From NCBI RefSeq assembly GCF_004331285.1, contig NZ_SJOH01000008.1, positions 1 through 64,000 on the forward strand: a stretch of 64,000 nt of DNA, read 5' to 3'. The stretch comes from Acinetobacter sp. ANC 3781 (GTDB lineage Bacteria > Pseudomonadota > Gammaproteobacteria > Pseudomonadales > Moraxellaceae). A model generated the notes under the pieces. It did no database searches, was not told the DNA's origin, and worked only from the letters and a program-made list of their open reading frames with translations. Every line of letters starts with the position of its first letter. Position 1 is the stretch's first letter. Positions 18,323-28,374 of the stretch are shown here, one piece after another. The position numbers and the translations under genes are program-made.

Positions 18323-18400
18323 GCTGTAGTTTCTTATGTTTTAATAATTATTATTTTATTTATAGTAATAATGTTCGCTTTTCGCGGTTATTATTATAAA
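18288..18400 (-). ncRNA. Candidate small RNA 2 (about 95-100 nt)
   Basis: No protein is evident in 18.10-18.95 kb. On the - strand a TATAAT (18393-18398) is followed by AACCGCGAAAAGCGAAC, which can fold into a CGC/GCG hairpin, then A/T-rich sequence that can pair ATTATT/AATAAT, then GAAACTACAGCGC, and finally a perfect AAGCCCAAG/CTTGGGCTT terminator stem with nine T. The -10 box to T-run distance is about 98 nt. The architecture and several sequence blocks match candidate 1 some 400 nt upstream. A good -35 box is not seen. Confidence 0.4.
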
Positions 18401-18697
18401 CAATCCTTGTGTAACTGGTACTTCCCTGTGAAATTGATTTTGACATAAAGCTTTGTGTAAAGAAGTCGCCTTTTGCGTATCTATTTGTAAGCTTTTACGT
18501 ACATTAATTATTTTTTTATTAATGCTATACTGTGATTAATTTATCATTTCCCTTTAAATACAATAACTAATTGGTCATATACTATCTATTACATACAGAA
18601 TCTGACATTTGAGCCCAAGTTAAAATACACCGATCAATATTTTTAGTGTTCATAACAGATTAAGTAAATCATATTGTGAAAAGCGGTATTTTTTGCA

Positions 18698-18830
18698 TAT
18701 AAAAAAGCCCTGTAGTCTCTCCCAAAACTACAAGGCTTAGCGGCTGTAAGTTTCCTCTTTTTACTTACTTCACTGTAAGTTCGCTGTCTTTCGACATTAT
18801 TATTATATTTTATGGCGATTTTACCCAACT
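18698..18830 (-). ncRNA. Candidate small RNA 1 (about 95 nt)
   Basis: On the - strand TATAAT (18802-18807), with a possible -35 near 18823-18830, precedes a transcript predicted to start near 18795. It opens with GTCGAAAGAC (a GNRA-loop hairpin) and contains CTTAC, GTAAG and a second CTTAC, which allow two mutually exclusive hairpins, one presenting AGAGGAA in its loop. It ends in a terminator stem AAGCCTTGTAGT/ACTACAGGGCTT with six T. The terminator would also serve recD, 210 nt upstream, so an extended recD 3' UTR is the main alternative. Confidence 0.45.
18701..18739 (-). terminator. Terminator downstream of recD and of small RNA candidate 1
   Basis: The stem AGCCTTGTAGT/ACTACAGGGCT on the - strand has an 11-nt loop and is followed by six T. 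Confidence 0.85.
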
Positions 18831-18950
18831 TTCCGTGTTGAGCTTTTTATGTGCAGCCATCATCTCAAAAATGATCTTAAAGCTCTATGCGTCAATTTCT
18901 CGAATCGATGTAAGCAATTTCGTACAAAAATAAAGATTAGTTATTTATTA

Positions 18951-20726
18951 TTAACAATCGAGGCAAGAATCCAATAAATTGTTAACCTTCTCTAATACTC
19001 CACTTTTCCTCATGGTTTTAACGGTTAAAGATTGTACTAAAGCATCTTGATCTGCCAAAAGACTCACCACCTTTTTGGCACGGGTGATAGCGGTGTACAG
19101 TAACTCTTTACTTAATAAATCCTTTGCTGTTTCATCTAAAACAACTGCGGTATGAGTAAATTCCGAACCTTGCGATTTATGAATCGTCAGTACAAATGCC
19201 GTTTCTATACTTTTTGGTAAACGGGTAGCCGGCACCCATTTTTCCAAACTGGGGAAATAAACTTCAAATTGTGACTGTCCATCTCGACTGCGTTTAAAGC
19301 AGATCCCGATATCACCATTTGACAAACCCAGCTGGTAATCGTTATAGGTCATCATCACTGGACGACCGACATACCAATCCCCTTGCTTGCTCATCTGTAA
19401 TGATAAAGCCTCCAGTAAGCGCTGTTCGACTTGCAAATTCAGTTGGGTCAAACCCAAAGCGCCATGTCGGATGGCGGCCAAAATCCGATAATCATCAAAA
19501 ACTTTAACTACTTGCTGCACCCAAAGTTCAGGTTCATCGGCAGTTAAATAGCTTTTCAGTGCATTAACATAAGGCTGATAACCCAACATCAGTTTGTCGT
19601 AATAGGATGTTCGATCAAATTGCTTGGACATATTCGGTGGCAGATATTCCAGTTGAATCTGGTCATCCATTTCGGATTGAAGAGATACCGATTGAATTTC
19701 ACTTGGACGAACCACTTGCTGGGCAAACTTTTCTAGCAATGTTGCGCCATTTTGAGTAGCTTGTTGCGCCTGAATAAATTTCGCCATTTGCCCAATGAGT
19801 GCACCTTCCTTAAAACGGCGACTGCTGACCAAGTTCACTCGATTCTCGGCTAAAGCGGGAACTTGTTGTAAATCTGCCAGCACCGAACCGACATCTACAG
19901 CAGCCAACTGATCTGCATCACCCAATAAAATTAAACGTGCATGATCTGGCACTGCAGACAGCAGCATGTTGGCCAAACTTAGGTCCAGCATCGAGGCTTC
20001 ATCAATTACAATCACATCATAGGGTAAAGGTTGTTTGGCATGAAATCGCGGCTGATAAGTCGTTCCTAAACCCAATAGACGGTGAAGCGTAATAGGACTA
20101 AGTTGTTTTAAATCATCAGTGACCAAATCTTGTAACTTTTCATCGTTCAGCGAGTTTTGCAGCGCCTCTTTCATGCGCTGCGCAGCCTTACCGGTGGGGG
20201 CTGCCATGGCAATGCGGATACTCGGCATCGCCTGGTTCAGCACGGCAATAATACGTGCCAGGGTGTAAGTTTTTCCGGTTCCCGGCCCACCAGTAATGAT
20301 ATTTAAGCCTTGCTTCGCCACCATACTTAAGGCTTTTAGTTGATGTTCATCGCTCAATAAATTTCGATAAGCCGAAATATCAACAGCTTCAATAGCTTGC
20401 TGCTTTAAACGCGCAACTTGCTGCGCCAAAGATTGTTCCAGCGCCCAATAGCGATACAAATACAATCTTTGATCTTCATATACAAAGGGAGCGATATGTT
20501 GCTGAATATTGGCTACTGAGACTACTAAATCATTCAGGGTGTCGGCTTGCGCTTGAGTTGCAGAAATACAACTGTCGCCTTGTTGAATTGCTTCCAGAAC
20601 CTGTTCAATAATATCATGGTCATTTTCATCCTGTGCTGCCTGACTAAAAGGCTTCTGGCGAATAAACCGACTCCAAGTGCTGATCCATTCAGCGCTTTGA
20701 TCATCTTTATATTGTTTATTTTCCAC
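18951..20726 (-). CDS. recD: Exodeoxyribonuclease V subunit alpha, RecD
   Basis: About 591 residues. RecD is the 5'-3' superfamily 1B helicase motor of RecBCD, which processes double-strand ends up to Chi. Walker A GGPGTGKTYTL is near residue 147, followed by VIDEASMLDL (Walker B), LLGDADQLAAVDVGSVL and the C-terminal motif TIHKSQGSEF...LLYTAITRAKK. I place the start at the GTG at 20726, which has AGGA 7 nt upstream; another GTG at 20750 is in frame. It follows recB by about 60 nt. Confidence 0.93.
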   Translation of the reverse strand: MENKQYKDDQSAEWISTWSRFIRQKPFSQAAQDENDHDIIEQVLEAIQQGDSCISATQAQADTLNDLVVSVANIQQHIAPFVYEDQRLYLYRYWALEQSLAQQVARLKQQAIEAVDISAYRNLLSDEHQLKALSMVAKQGLNIITGGPGTGKTYTLARIIAVLNQAMPSIRIAMAAPTGKAAQRMKEALQNSLNDEKLQDLVTDDLKQLSPITLHRLLGLGTTYQPRFHAKQPLPYDVIVIDEASMLDLSLANMLLSAVPDHARLILLGDADQLAAVDVGSVLADLQQVPALAENRVNLVSSRRFKEGALIGQMAKFIQAQQATQNGATLLEKFAQQVVRPSEIQSVSLQSEMDDQIQLEYLPPNMSKQFDRTSYYDKLMLGYQPYVNALKSYLTADEPELWVQQVVKVFDDYRILAAIRHGALGLTQLNLQVEQRLLEALSLQMSKQGDWYVGRPVMMTYNDYQLGLSNGDIGICFKRSRDGQSQFEVYFPSLEKWVPATRLPKSIETAFVLTIHKSQGSEFTHTAVVLDETAKDLLSKELLYTAITRAKKVVSLLADQDALVQSLTVKTMRKSGVLEKVNNLLDSCLDC

Positions 20727-20751
20727 ACAGTTATCCTCAAAGTTATCCACA
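20719..20751 (+). promoter_or_regulatory. Three DnaA-box-like 9-mers spaced 12 bp apart
   Basis: TTTTCCACA (20719), TTATCCTCA (20731) and TTATCCACA (20743) lie in exact 12-bp register at the recB-recD junction. The last is a perfect consensus DnaA box and the others differ by one base. The stretch overlaps the recD start region, where it encodes a repetitive VDNF/EDNC/VENK, so coding repetition could also explain it. Confidence 0.4.
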
Positions 20752-20789
20752 GCTTAATTGTTTGTTTAAAAGCTATTAATTTCGTTAAA

Positions 20790-23700
20790 TTAAGCGATTT
20801 TGCTGCTTTTACCTTCAGCAAAATAGCCCAAAATAGCATCAAGACGCAGGACAAATTCAGCATCTGGTTTCCAGTGATAAAAACCCTGTTCAGCCTGTCC
20901 GTTCATGCCACGTAAATACAGATAACTTGCACCGCCCAAATGTTTTTCAATGGCATAGTCCTGCATTTGCACCGTTAAATAACGGTGTAATGCCACCAGA
21001 TACAGGCCTGCCTGTAACCAGTAGCTGGCTTGCGACATACTCTGCCGAATTTCGCCATCAACATAATGCGCTTGATCGGTGCCTAAAAAGTTACTTTTAT
21101 AATCGGCAATATGATATTGCTGACCATCAAAATAAACCAGATCAATTGAACCGGTTAAATACCGCGCGGAATTGGCCTGATTGAAATCTAGCATTTCAAT
21201 ACCATGTTCGGCATAGAGCTGATGAATACGTTGAATCGCTAAGACATGGTCTGATAGAGACAAATAAAAGGGAAATTCAGCCAGATGTTCATGTTCAGTC
21301 AGTTGATTCAGTTGAAAATCCTGATGCAAAGGGGTAGCTAAAACCTGTTGCAACCATTCACTCATCCAGGCAATCAGCTGTTCTTCATCCTGCTGCTGAA
21401 ACTCTTGTTCATATTTATTTGATAATTCTAACCATAAACCTGGATAGTCATTCTTAAAACGGCGGCGAATTTCCAGAGGCCAGTCCTGCTGATCTTTGAA
21501 ATCAATATGTTCAAAGATTTCGTGCAGGAAGGTTCCAGCCACGGTTCCCATCGGAAAATTACGCTTGATCCATGACAGCGGTCGAGTCGCTACCGTGGCA
21601 ACCGGTTCAATCACGTGAATTTCATCTGCCGCGCTGAGCATTTGGTCGGTATTTACCGCTAAGGCATCGATGGCTTGTTTACGCGTTAAATGTTGCGCCA
21701 AGGCACTAAAACTGGTTTTGGAACGTGGATAAAAACGCTTTTTTGGAAATTCCAAAGCCTGTAAAGGCAAAGGTGGTTGTTGCTGCTTGACCTGTAACTT
21801 GATCGGCTTGTCATTCAGCAAAGCTTCCTCTGCACTGGCGGGATGAATAAAAGCTTGTCCGCGCCAGAAAGCCAAACCATGATTCGTTTTGCCGTCCTGA
21901 TCTTGCAACATGGCATAGACCCGATGACTGGCTCGGGTCAACGCCACATACCAAAGCCGATGTTGCTCTGCCACGGCACGAGCATTGTGCTGATCAATTG
22001 CGCCCTGTTGCAGCAAGTTCTTGTCATTCACCGCCACCACACGCTGCACCTCCACTTTTCCAGTTACCGGATGGACATGTTCTACAGTGGAAAAATTCAG
22101 GGTTTTGTTCATTTCCCTGAAGTCTTTATCGGCACCGAGCAAGAATACAATTTTAAACTCCAGACCTTTGGACTGATGAATAGTCATCAGTTGCACCCCT
22201 GCCTCATTCGACAGTTTACGCTCCAGTTCCCACTCGCGTTCCGCCGGAGATTGCAGTTGTTTCAAATACCAGTGATAAAGCTTTTGTGCGCCTTGATATT
22301 GCTCACTGTGCTGACTCAGCAATTCGGTCAGATGGCGCAAGTTCACCACCGTGCGTTCATTATCCCGGCTTTGGGTGGCGACCAGATTTTTCCAGACTTG
22401 AAATAAATTCAGACAATATTGCCACGCGGTTAAAAAGCCTTTTTCCAGCCACATTTCACGAATGCAGTCGAAGTCGTAAATGAACTGGCTTAAGCCATCC
22501 GCTCGGGCTTCAAGCTGAATCAGTTGTTGCAAATTAAAGCCCAATAATCGGCTGAGTAAGGCCCGCTTAATTTTGCCTTCATCATAGGGATGCAGGATCG
22601 CACTTAGTACCGCGCCAACATCTTTGGCGACTTGATGATCAAACACACTGCGTTTCGACGGGCGATTGACCCGAATACCGAGGCGTTCCAATTCATATTG
22701 GGCTTTATCCAGACCATCATGATTTTTCGATAAAATCGCGATGTCATTTTCAATCAGATATCTGGGGCCAGTTTTTTCTGCCAGATAGAGTTTTTCTTCA
22801 ATCCCCTGATTCAGTAAATCCCGAATTTTCCATGCGACCTGAATCGGCTCTGCTTTTTTATCGCTCAATTGCAACCAGCGTAGCGGCTGATGATTTTCAC
22901 CCTGTGCATCAATGAGCGGTGGATGGGGACGTACACCAGCCTGAACTGGACTGTAAAACACCTCTTCACCAAAATCCATCTGGCGCTGGAATAAAGCATC
23001 GACCGCTTCTACTAGTGCTTTAACTGAACGATGGTTGTGTCGCAAACTGTATTCCTGACCTTGCTTGGACAGCACATCGGCTCGGGCCTTGTTATAGGTC
23101 AGCATGTCGCCACCACGAAAACCGTAAATTGCCTGTTTCGGGTCACCCACCATGATCATGCAGCCTTGCATATAGCGCTTCTGATCCCGCCAGATTCGCG
23201 CCAGCATATCGTCCTGATCCTGATTGGTATCCTGAAATTCATCCACCAAAATCAAGGGATAATGGGCCTGCACAAACTTTGCAAAACGCAGCCCTTGCTC
23301 GCCTTGCAAGGCTTCCGCCAAAGTTCGAATTTGCTGGGCAAAGGTGGTTTCACTTTTTTGCTGCAGCACTTGTGGCAAGCGCTTTTTGACTTCGCGGCTA
23401 AGATAAAATTTCAGATAGGCATCCAGTAAATCCAGATCCATATTCAGCTTAGACAAAGCCTCGCAAAAACTTTTCAGTGCTTGAATCAGCCCGTGGTGCT
23501 CGAACTGATGCAGCACATCTTCGGCACATTTATTTAAGACTTTTTTAGTCGCCAGATCCGTCAAGTTTTTCAGGGTATTTTCAAAATGTGGTGCAAATAA
23601 AGCATAACAGCGCTGTTCAGCCAAAGCCTGAATAAAAGCCGGTAAATCATCACACAACGTACGCTGCATCAAGCCATCAGTACGCCATTTCTTACCAATC

Positions 23701-24491
23701 ACCGAATGATATTGTCCATCAGCCGAATAATATTCGCTTAAGGTGGAAATCAGGCTTAAATCCAGCTGAATAAAGTTATCCACTAGCTGTTCAAACTGGT
23801 TTAAATCCAGTTCTGGCGCAGTGACTTCCTGAAACTGTGCCGAAGCGAAGTTCAGGGTGTTTTCCACAACAGGAACATAGGCCTCCTGCGACTTCAACTT
23901 TTGATTGAGCAACAGATAATTGACCACATTTTGCGGTTGCAATTGAATCCATTCGCGCAAGACATCATGAATTAGTTGATGGGTATAACTCTTGGCATCA
24001 TCGGTGATATCAGCCCGTTCAATCTTGCCGCTTTCAAATGAAAACTCGCGCAACAGCTTTTGGCTGAAACTATCCAAGGTACCGACAAACAGTTCATCCA
24101 GCTGGTCAATCACCAGTTTCAAACGCTCACTAGCGAAATCCACCCGCGTGGCATAATCGCTTAACACCTTTTGAAATAAAGGATCTGTTTCAGCGGCAAT
24201 TTTGGCCTGAATTTCAGCATCGGTAAGTTTTTGGCAGCTTTCAAAATAACGTAAGGTTTCAACCAGACGCAGCCGAATCCGGTTTTTCAATTCAGCTGCA
24301 GCGGCACGGGTAAACGTGGTAGCTACCACCTGATTCGGCAAATACTGATTCAGGAATATCCGCACCATCAAACTGGACAGGGTAAAGGTTTTTCCTGTGC
24401 CGGCCGACGCTTCAATCCAGTGTAAACCTTTGAACTGCATATCCATAATCGGATTAAACGACGGCTTTTTTAATGTTTGAGGATGATTCAT
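20790..24491 (-). CDS. recB: Exodeoxyribonuclease V subunit beta, RecB
   Basis: A 1233-residue protein combining a 3'-5' UvrD-type helicase and the RecBCD nuclease. Walker A ASAGTGKTFTL is at residues 28-37, followed by VDEFQDTNQDQDDML (motif II), GDPKQAIYGFRGGD (motif III), MTIHQSKGLEFKIVFL (motif V) and LWYVALTRA (motif VI). The C-terminal nuclease domain shows GSIDLVYFDGQQYHIADYKSN-like spacing of catalytic Asp and DYK near residues 1110-1140. It is 6 nt downstream of recC in a recC-recB-recD order. Confidence 0.97.
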   Translation of the reverse strand: MNHPQTLKKPSFNPIMDMQFKGLHWIEASAGTGKTFTLSSLMVRIFLNQYLPNQVVATTFTRAAAAELKNRIRLRLVETLRYFESCQKLTDAEIQAKIAAETDPLFQKVLSDYATRVDFASERLKLVIDQLDELFVGTLDSFSQKLLREFSFESGKIERADITDDAKSYTHQLIHDVLREWIQLQPQNVVNYLLLNQKLKSQEAYVPVVENTLNFASAQFQEVTAPELDLNQFEQLVDNFIQLDLSLISTLSEYYSADGQYHSVIGKKWRTDGLMQRTLCDDLPAFIQALAEQRCYALFAPHFENTLKNLTDLATKKVLNKCAEDVLHQFEHHGLIQALKSFCEALSKLNMDLDLLDAYLKFYLSREVKKRLPQVLQQKSETTFAQQIRTLAEALQGEQGLRFAKFVQAHYPLILVDEFQDTNQDQDDMLARIWRDQKRYMQGCMIMVGDPKQAIYGFRGGDMLTYNKARADVLSKQGQEYSLRHNHRSVKALVEAVDALFQRQMDFGEEVFYSPVQAGVRPHPPLIDAQGENHQPLRWLQLSDKKAEPIQVAWKIRDLLNQGIEEKLYLAEKTGPRYLIENDIAILSKNHDGLDKAQYELERLGIRVNRPSKRSVFDHQVAKDVGAVLSAILHPYDEGKIKRALLSRLLGFNLQQLIQLEARADGLSQFIYDFDCIREMWLEKGFLTAWQYCLNLFQVWKNLVATQSRDNERTVVNLRHLTELLSQHSEQYQGAQKLYHWYLKQLQSPAEREWELERKLSNEAGVQLMTIHQSKGLEFKIVFLLGADKDFREMNKTLNFSTVEHVHPVTGKVEVQRVVAVNDKNLLQQGAIDQHNARAVAEQHRLWYVALTRASHRVYAMLQDQDGKTNHGLAFWRGQAFIHPASAEEALLNDKPIKLQVKQQQPPLPLQALEFPKKRFYPRSKTSFSALAQHLTRKQAIDALAVNTDQMLSAADEIHVIEPVATVATRPLSWIKRNFPMGTVAGTFLHEIFEHIDFKDQQDWPLEIRRRFKNDYPGLWLELSNKYEQEFQQQDEEQLIAWMSEWLQQVLATPLHQDFQLNQLTEHEHLAEFPFYLSLSDHVLAIQRIHQLYAEHGIEMLDFNQANSARYLTGSIDLVYFDGQQYHIADYKSNFLGTDQAHYVDGEIRQSMSQASYWLQAGLYLVALHRYLTVQMQDYAIEKHLGGASYLYLRGMNGQAEQGFYHWKPDAEFVLRLDAILGYFAEGKSSKIA

Positions 24492-24497
24492 TTACTC

Positions 24498-27400
24498 TTA
24501 TTCCTCAATCACTTGTTGATGCCAGAACACGGGCTGATAAAGCTGATAGGAAAATTGCGCACAGGCATCTTCTAATAAAGCGGTCGCATCCTGTTCCTGC
24601 AAAATAAACTGCCAGTCCCGATGCATTTTAGTCGCTTCGTTATCCGCGACCGAAAAACCGGTAAACTTGCCATCCTCATGCCAGTCTTTATAGAGCACAT
24701 CCATATCGTCAATGCACATCTGGTTCTGTTCATTGGCTTGCCAGTCATGCTGTTTGTCTTTTTCAGCAATTTTTAGCAGCAAGGCGGCTGGTAAAACCAG
24801 CGGTTGGCTTTGCCCATATTTCCAGGCAGCCAGCCAGTGATCCAGCCACTCGCGTGCTTTGTTCGAAGTGACGCCATGACATAAAATGGTTCGGTCACTA
24901 AACACTACAATCCGCGTTAGCTTTTCACCGCCTTCACCCATATTCAGATAAGCCAGCCAGAGCAGATATTCCAGCCAGACTTTGGCACGACGTTTGGCAC
25001 GCGCACTCGATGCTTCCAGACTGACCCATTTTTCTGCACTATTTTTTGGCAGGGTAATATTCATATAGACCTGATCATTGACCTTCCACACCTGCTGCGT
25101 GGTCGGTGTGACCTCAGGCGCATATTTTAGCAACCGCGCTTTTAAACGTTCTTGCTCCACCACGCTCATCTGCCAGCTAGTTTGCTGCAGTTTGCCAATC
25201 GGCAATTGATCCATCAATAATTCAGGTTGCGCCGCACCCTCCTGCTTTTGCAAGAACTGGCGCACTGCATAACGTGCCAGACCATCCAGTAACAAAGGTT
25301 CTTGCACCGCAGGTAAATCTTCGAGGCGCAAATTTTCTACGCCTAGGGTTTTTAAATAGAGCCGTGCAGGGAAAGTCACATCCTGAATCCATTGATGACT
25401 GTCCAGCACCTGAACCTCTTGCTGCAGATTTTGATATGGCGTATTCACCCAAGACGAACGCTGTCCCGTGGCATGGCGAAGCTGCCCAGCCACACAGAAC
25501 CATTGATCCTGATAACGCACCGGTCGAGTCGACTCAAATCCCACCGGATCAAAAGGCAATAAAGGATGGACATGATAAAGTGACTGCAATTGTTCAGGCA
25601 CTACCACGCCATTAATCTCCACGGTTGCATCCGCTGCTGTATCGGGCTGTTGAGTCTGCACAATAAAAGCCAGATGCTGAACCAGTTCCTGCAACACAGT
25701 CGATGGATCACGTACTTCACCATCATTAATATCGAAGCCGTTATAAAACAGCCATAAGTTATTCTGCGCCAACAGCAGATTATCTAAAAATGCGCCTTGA
25801 TCATCTTCCAGACGGGAACGGTCCCCCAACTGGGGTTTCAGTAAATCCATCAAATCGAAAGGTAAATGCTGGCTGCGATTTGGAAACTTGCCGCTATCAA
25901 GTCCAAGCATCACAATCAATTTATACGGTACAGGACGAATCTGCCCGATTTGGCTAAAGGTGATTTGACCGGTCGGTTCAGCATGTTCCAACTGGGTTTC
26001 CAGCGTGTTATTAATTTCCGCCAGCAAATAAGGCAAGGGCAAGCTTAAACTGCGTAAGGCATGATGATCATGTTCATCATAAAAACTGGCCAGTGTCAGC
26101 ATCCGTTCCTGTTTTTTGATAATTTTATAAACCGCTGTTAAGGATTCAACACCACTTTCTTCAAACTCGGCAATGTCCTGCATCAGGTGTTTTAGCCAGT
26201 GCTCTACAGGTACAGTTTTACCCTGCTCATGTGCAATCATCCAGTCACGACGTGCATCAAAATCATGATAAATTTGAATCAACTTGGCAATCAACTCAAA
26301 GTCGTTTGGCAGGACTTTGGCAAAACTCAGCGTGCCTTGAAACAAGCTATGTTCAGGAATGGCAATGCCCAAAGCCAAACGATCAAGCGCAAACTTAAAA
26401 CTAAAACGATAGTCCTCATCGCCCTCACACAAACTACGCTGTAAATGCTGGGCATCCAGTCCACGTTTAAAGCCGGCATCTATCAGCAATTCAGTGATTC
26501 GTTCAATTGAATTGACTTCTAAAGCGTAGCGCTGCTGGGTGGCACTTAAGCTAAGCCAATCGGCAAAATCTTCGATAGTAAAACGCCGTTGAATCAGCTC
26601 AATACGCCCCAGCACTGCTTTCCAGGCATTCAGCGCATCCAGTTGGGTCACGCCGGCAATTTTAATCGGCAGATAAACACTGTCTTTGAACAGTTGATGA
26701 CTGCTCCCCGTTTTTTGCTGAATCAGGTCGCGTTCACTGGGTGGCGGTGCAAATACACTACGAATTAAGGGTTCAAGCTCACTCAAGCTTGGGCTTAAAA
26801 CCAAGATGTCATTTGGCCTGCGTGGTGCATCTTTTGTGCCTTGTGCCAGCCAATGAGTCAATTGTTCTTTTAAAACCTCGAGCTGTCGCAAACTGGAATG
26901 GCAGACATGGATCTGAATCGAATCATCCTGCTCATCCAAAATATATTGATGCTGTTCTGGTTCGACCAGATACAGCACATCGGACTGAATTTTACCGAGC
27001 AGATTACTTTGATATTCATCGACAAAGGCATCTGCCCAGACCCCATCTTCGCCGGAAGACAAGTTGGACAGCAATGAAAAATGATCTCGCGCCTGTTTAC
27101 CAAAACGGGTCAGTAATGGATGGCGCGATTCACGCTGTTCTGCATTGAAGTTTAAGGTGAATTCCTGAAAGAATTTCTCAATATCGGCATCACTGGCTTG
27201 CGGATTTTTGGCAATAAAGCGTTCTTTGACCCGTACGTCGTAACGCGCTTTCCAGTTCGGATCGACACTGTCTGCCCAATATTCCTGTGATGGGTTGTAA
27301 TGTAGAATATAGATGTCAATGTACTGCCCTAAACGGCGCAAAAATGCCAGTTGCATCGGCGGCAAATCGAGTAAGGTAAAAATTACCAATTGTTGCGGCA

Positions 27401-28190
27401 GTTTTTTTAAAGCCGCTTTACGTGTTTCAGGATCATCCAGAATTTCCCAGAACATGGCATCAATACTTTGCATTTGCTCAAAGTCCTGATGAAACACTTC
27501 CTGCCATAACCAGCGCTGCCACGCTTCCAGTTCACGTGCCTGATTTAAGGTAAATTCGGAAATTTCAGTATTGGTTTTAAAGAACATGTCTTCAATGGAG
27601 AGTGCTTTATTTTGCCCCCACGCCTGTAACCAGTTGGTTTGGCAACTGCACATCTTCGGCGGACAATTTTTCTGGCAATGCCCGCGATATTCCATGTAAT
27701 GGCTAAACAGGCGTGACACCTGTTCTGCCACCCAATACAGCATGCCCTGCTTTTTCAGCTGTTTTTCGATGCCTTGCTCTAAACGGTCGGCACTGTCATA
27801 AATCCGCTGCACAATCGAATGTAAAGGGTGATCGTGTACCAAAGAATTTTGTTCAGCCTGAATAAAGGCTTTGAGTGCCTGAAAAACGCGCCACTTAATA
27901 ATAATGCGCGGGATATTGGCTTTACGGACTTGTTCTTTTTGCTCAGTCAGCACCCATTGATAGGCTGACCATTGAAAACCACGAATACGATGATGAAACT
28001 GGGTATTGGCACTGATGCCTTTTTGTTCGGCCAGTTTTTGTGTCAGCCAGGCTTCAACTGCATGCGACGGTACAATAAAATGCTGGGTTTGCAACACTTG
28101 AAAAGGCGTACTCGCAGGCTTATTCACGGTCGTCAGCATAGCATGTACCAGTACATCAATACGTTGACTTTGAATCACATGAATTGCCAT
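24498..28190 (-). CDS. recC: Exodeoxyribonuclease V subunit gamma, RecC
   Basis: A 1230-residue subunit that splits the DNA duplex ahead of RecB and RecD and reads the Chi sequence in the RecB-unwound strand. It carries the helicase-like but inactive fold of the family; recognisable stretches are VVIFTLLDLPPMQLAFL-type sequence near residue 280, LGLDSGKFPNRSQHLPFDLM near residue 760 and LLLAQNNLWLFYNGFDINDGE shortly after. No Walker A is expected or seen. Length is slightly above the E. coli protein (1122 residues). It leads the operon and diverges from the small gene at 28375. The Chi sequence recognised cannot be inferred. Confidence 0.95.
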   Translation of the reverse strand: MAIHVIQSQRIDVLVHAMLTTVNKPASTPFQVLQTQHFIVPSHAVEAWLTQKLAEQKGISANTQFHHRIRGFQWSAYQWVLTEQKEQVRKANIPRIIIKWRVFQALKAFIQAEQNSLVHDHPLHSIVQRIYDSADRLEQGIEKQLKKQGMLYWVAEQVSRLFSHYMEYRGHCQKNCPPKMCSCQTNWLQAWGQNKALSIEDMFFKTNTEISEFTLNQARELEAWQRWLWQEVFHQDFEQMQSIDAMFWEILDDPETRKAALKKLPQQLVIFTLLDLPPMQLAFLRRLGQYIDIYILHYNPSQEYWADSVDPNWKARYDVRVKERFIAKNPQASDADIEKFFQEFTLNFNAEQRESRHPLLTRFGKQARDHFSLLSNLSSGEDGVWADAFVDEYQSNLLGKIQSDVLYLVEPEQHQYILDEQDDSIQIHVCHSSLRQLEVLKEQLTHWLAQGTKDAPRRPNDILVLSPSLSELEPLIRSVFAPPPSERDLIQQKTGSSHQLFKDSVYLPIKIAGVTQLDALNAWKAVLGRIELIQRRFTIEDFADWLSLSATQQRYALEVNSIERITELLIDAGFKRGLDAQHLQRSLCEGDEDYRFSFKFALDRLALGIAIPEHSLFQGTLSFAKVLPNDFELIAKLIQIYHDFDARRDWMIAHEQGKTVPVEHWLKHLMQDIAEFEESGVESLTAVYKIIKKQERMLTLASFYDEHDHHALRSLSLPLPYLLAEINNTLETQLEHAEPTGQITFSQIGQIRPVPYKLIVMLGLDSGKFPNRSQHLPFDLMDLLKPQLGDRSRLEDDQGAFLDNLLLAQNNLWLFYNGFDINDGEVRDPSTVLQELVQHLAFIVQTQQPDTAADATVEINGVVVPEQLQSLYHVHPLLPFDPVGFESTRPVRYQDQWFCVAGQLRHATGQRSSWVNTPYQNLQQEVQVLDSHQWIQDVTFPARLYLKTLGVENLRLEDLPAVQEPLLLDGLARYAVRQFLQKQEGAAQPELLMDQLPIGKLQQTSWQMSVVEQERLKARLLKYAPEVTPTTQQVWKVNDQVYMNITLPKNSAEKWVSLEASSARAKRRAKVWLEYLLWLAYLNMGEGGEKLTRIVVFSDRTILCHGVTSNKAREWLDHWLAAWKYGQSQPLVLPAALLLKIAEKDKQHDWQANEQNQMCIDDMDVLYKDWHEDGKFTGFSVADNEATKMHRDWQFILQEQDATALLEDACAQFSYQLYQPVFWHQQVIEE

Positions 28191-28374
28191 AAATGAGCTA
28201 CACCTTTAATGTTAGAAAATGAAATGCCTACAAAACCATAAAAATTATTTACTATACATCTGCATCTGTCTATGTCACTTTTAGATTTCAGCTCGAATCA
28301 AAAACATGTTTGAAATTCGCGCCTTAATAATGATTGAATATAAAAACCAACATCAAGTTCAAGGTATTTACATT

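Noticed and set aside
18371-18451. A 26-codon + strand frame (MFAFRGYYYKQ)
   Set aside because: No ribosome binding site, no promoter on that strand, very short.
18643-18828. Open frame of 61 codons on the - strand in the rpsO-recD gap
   Set aside because: It covers the small RNA candidate, including its terminator hairpin, and the GNRA-loop and stem structure explain the sequence better than coding does.
25222-25615. Long open frames on both strands inside recC
   Set aside because: They are shadows of a fully conserved coding region; similar frames occur throughout recB, recC and priA.
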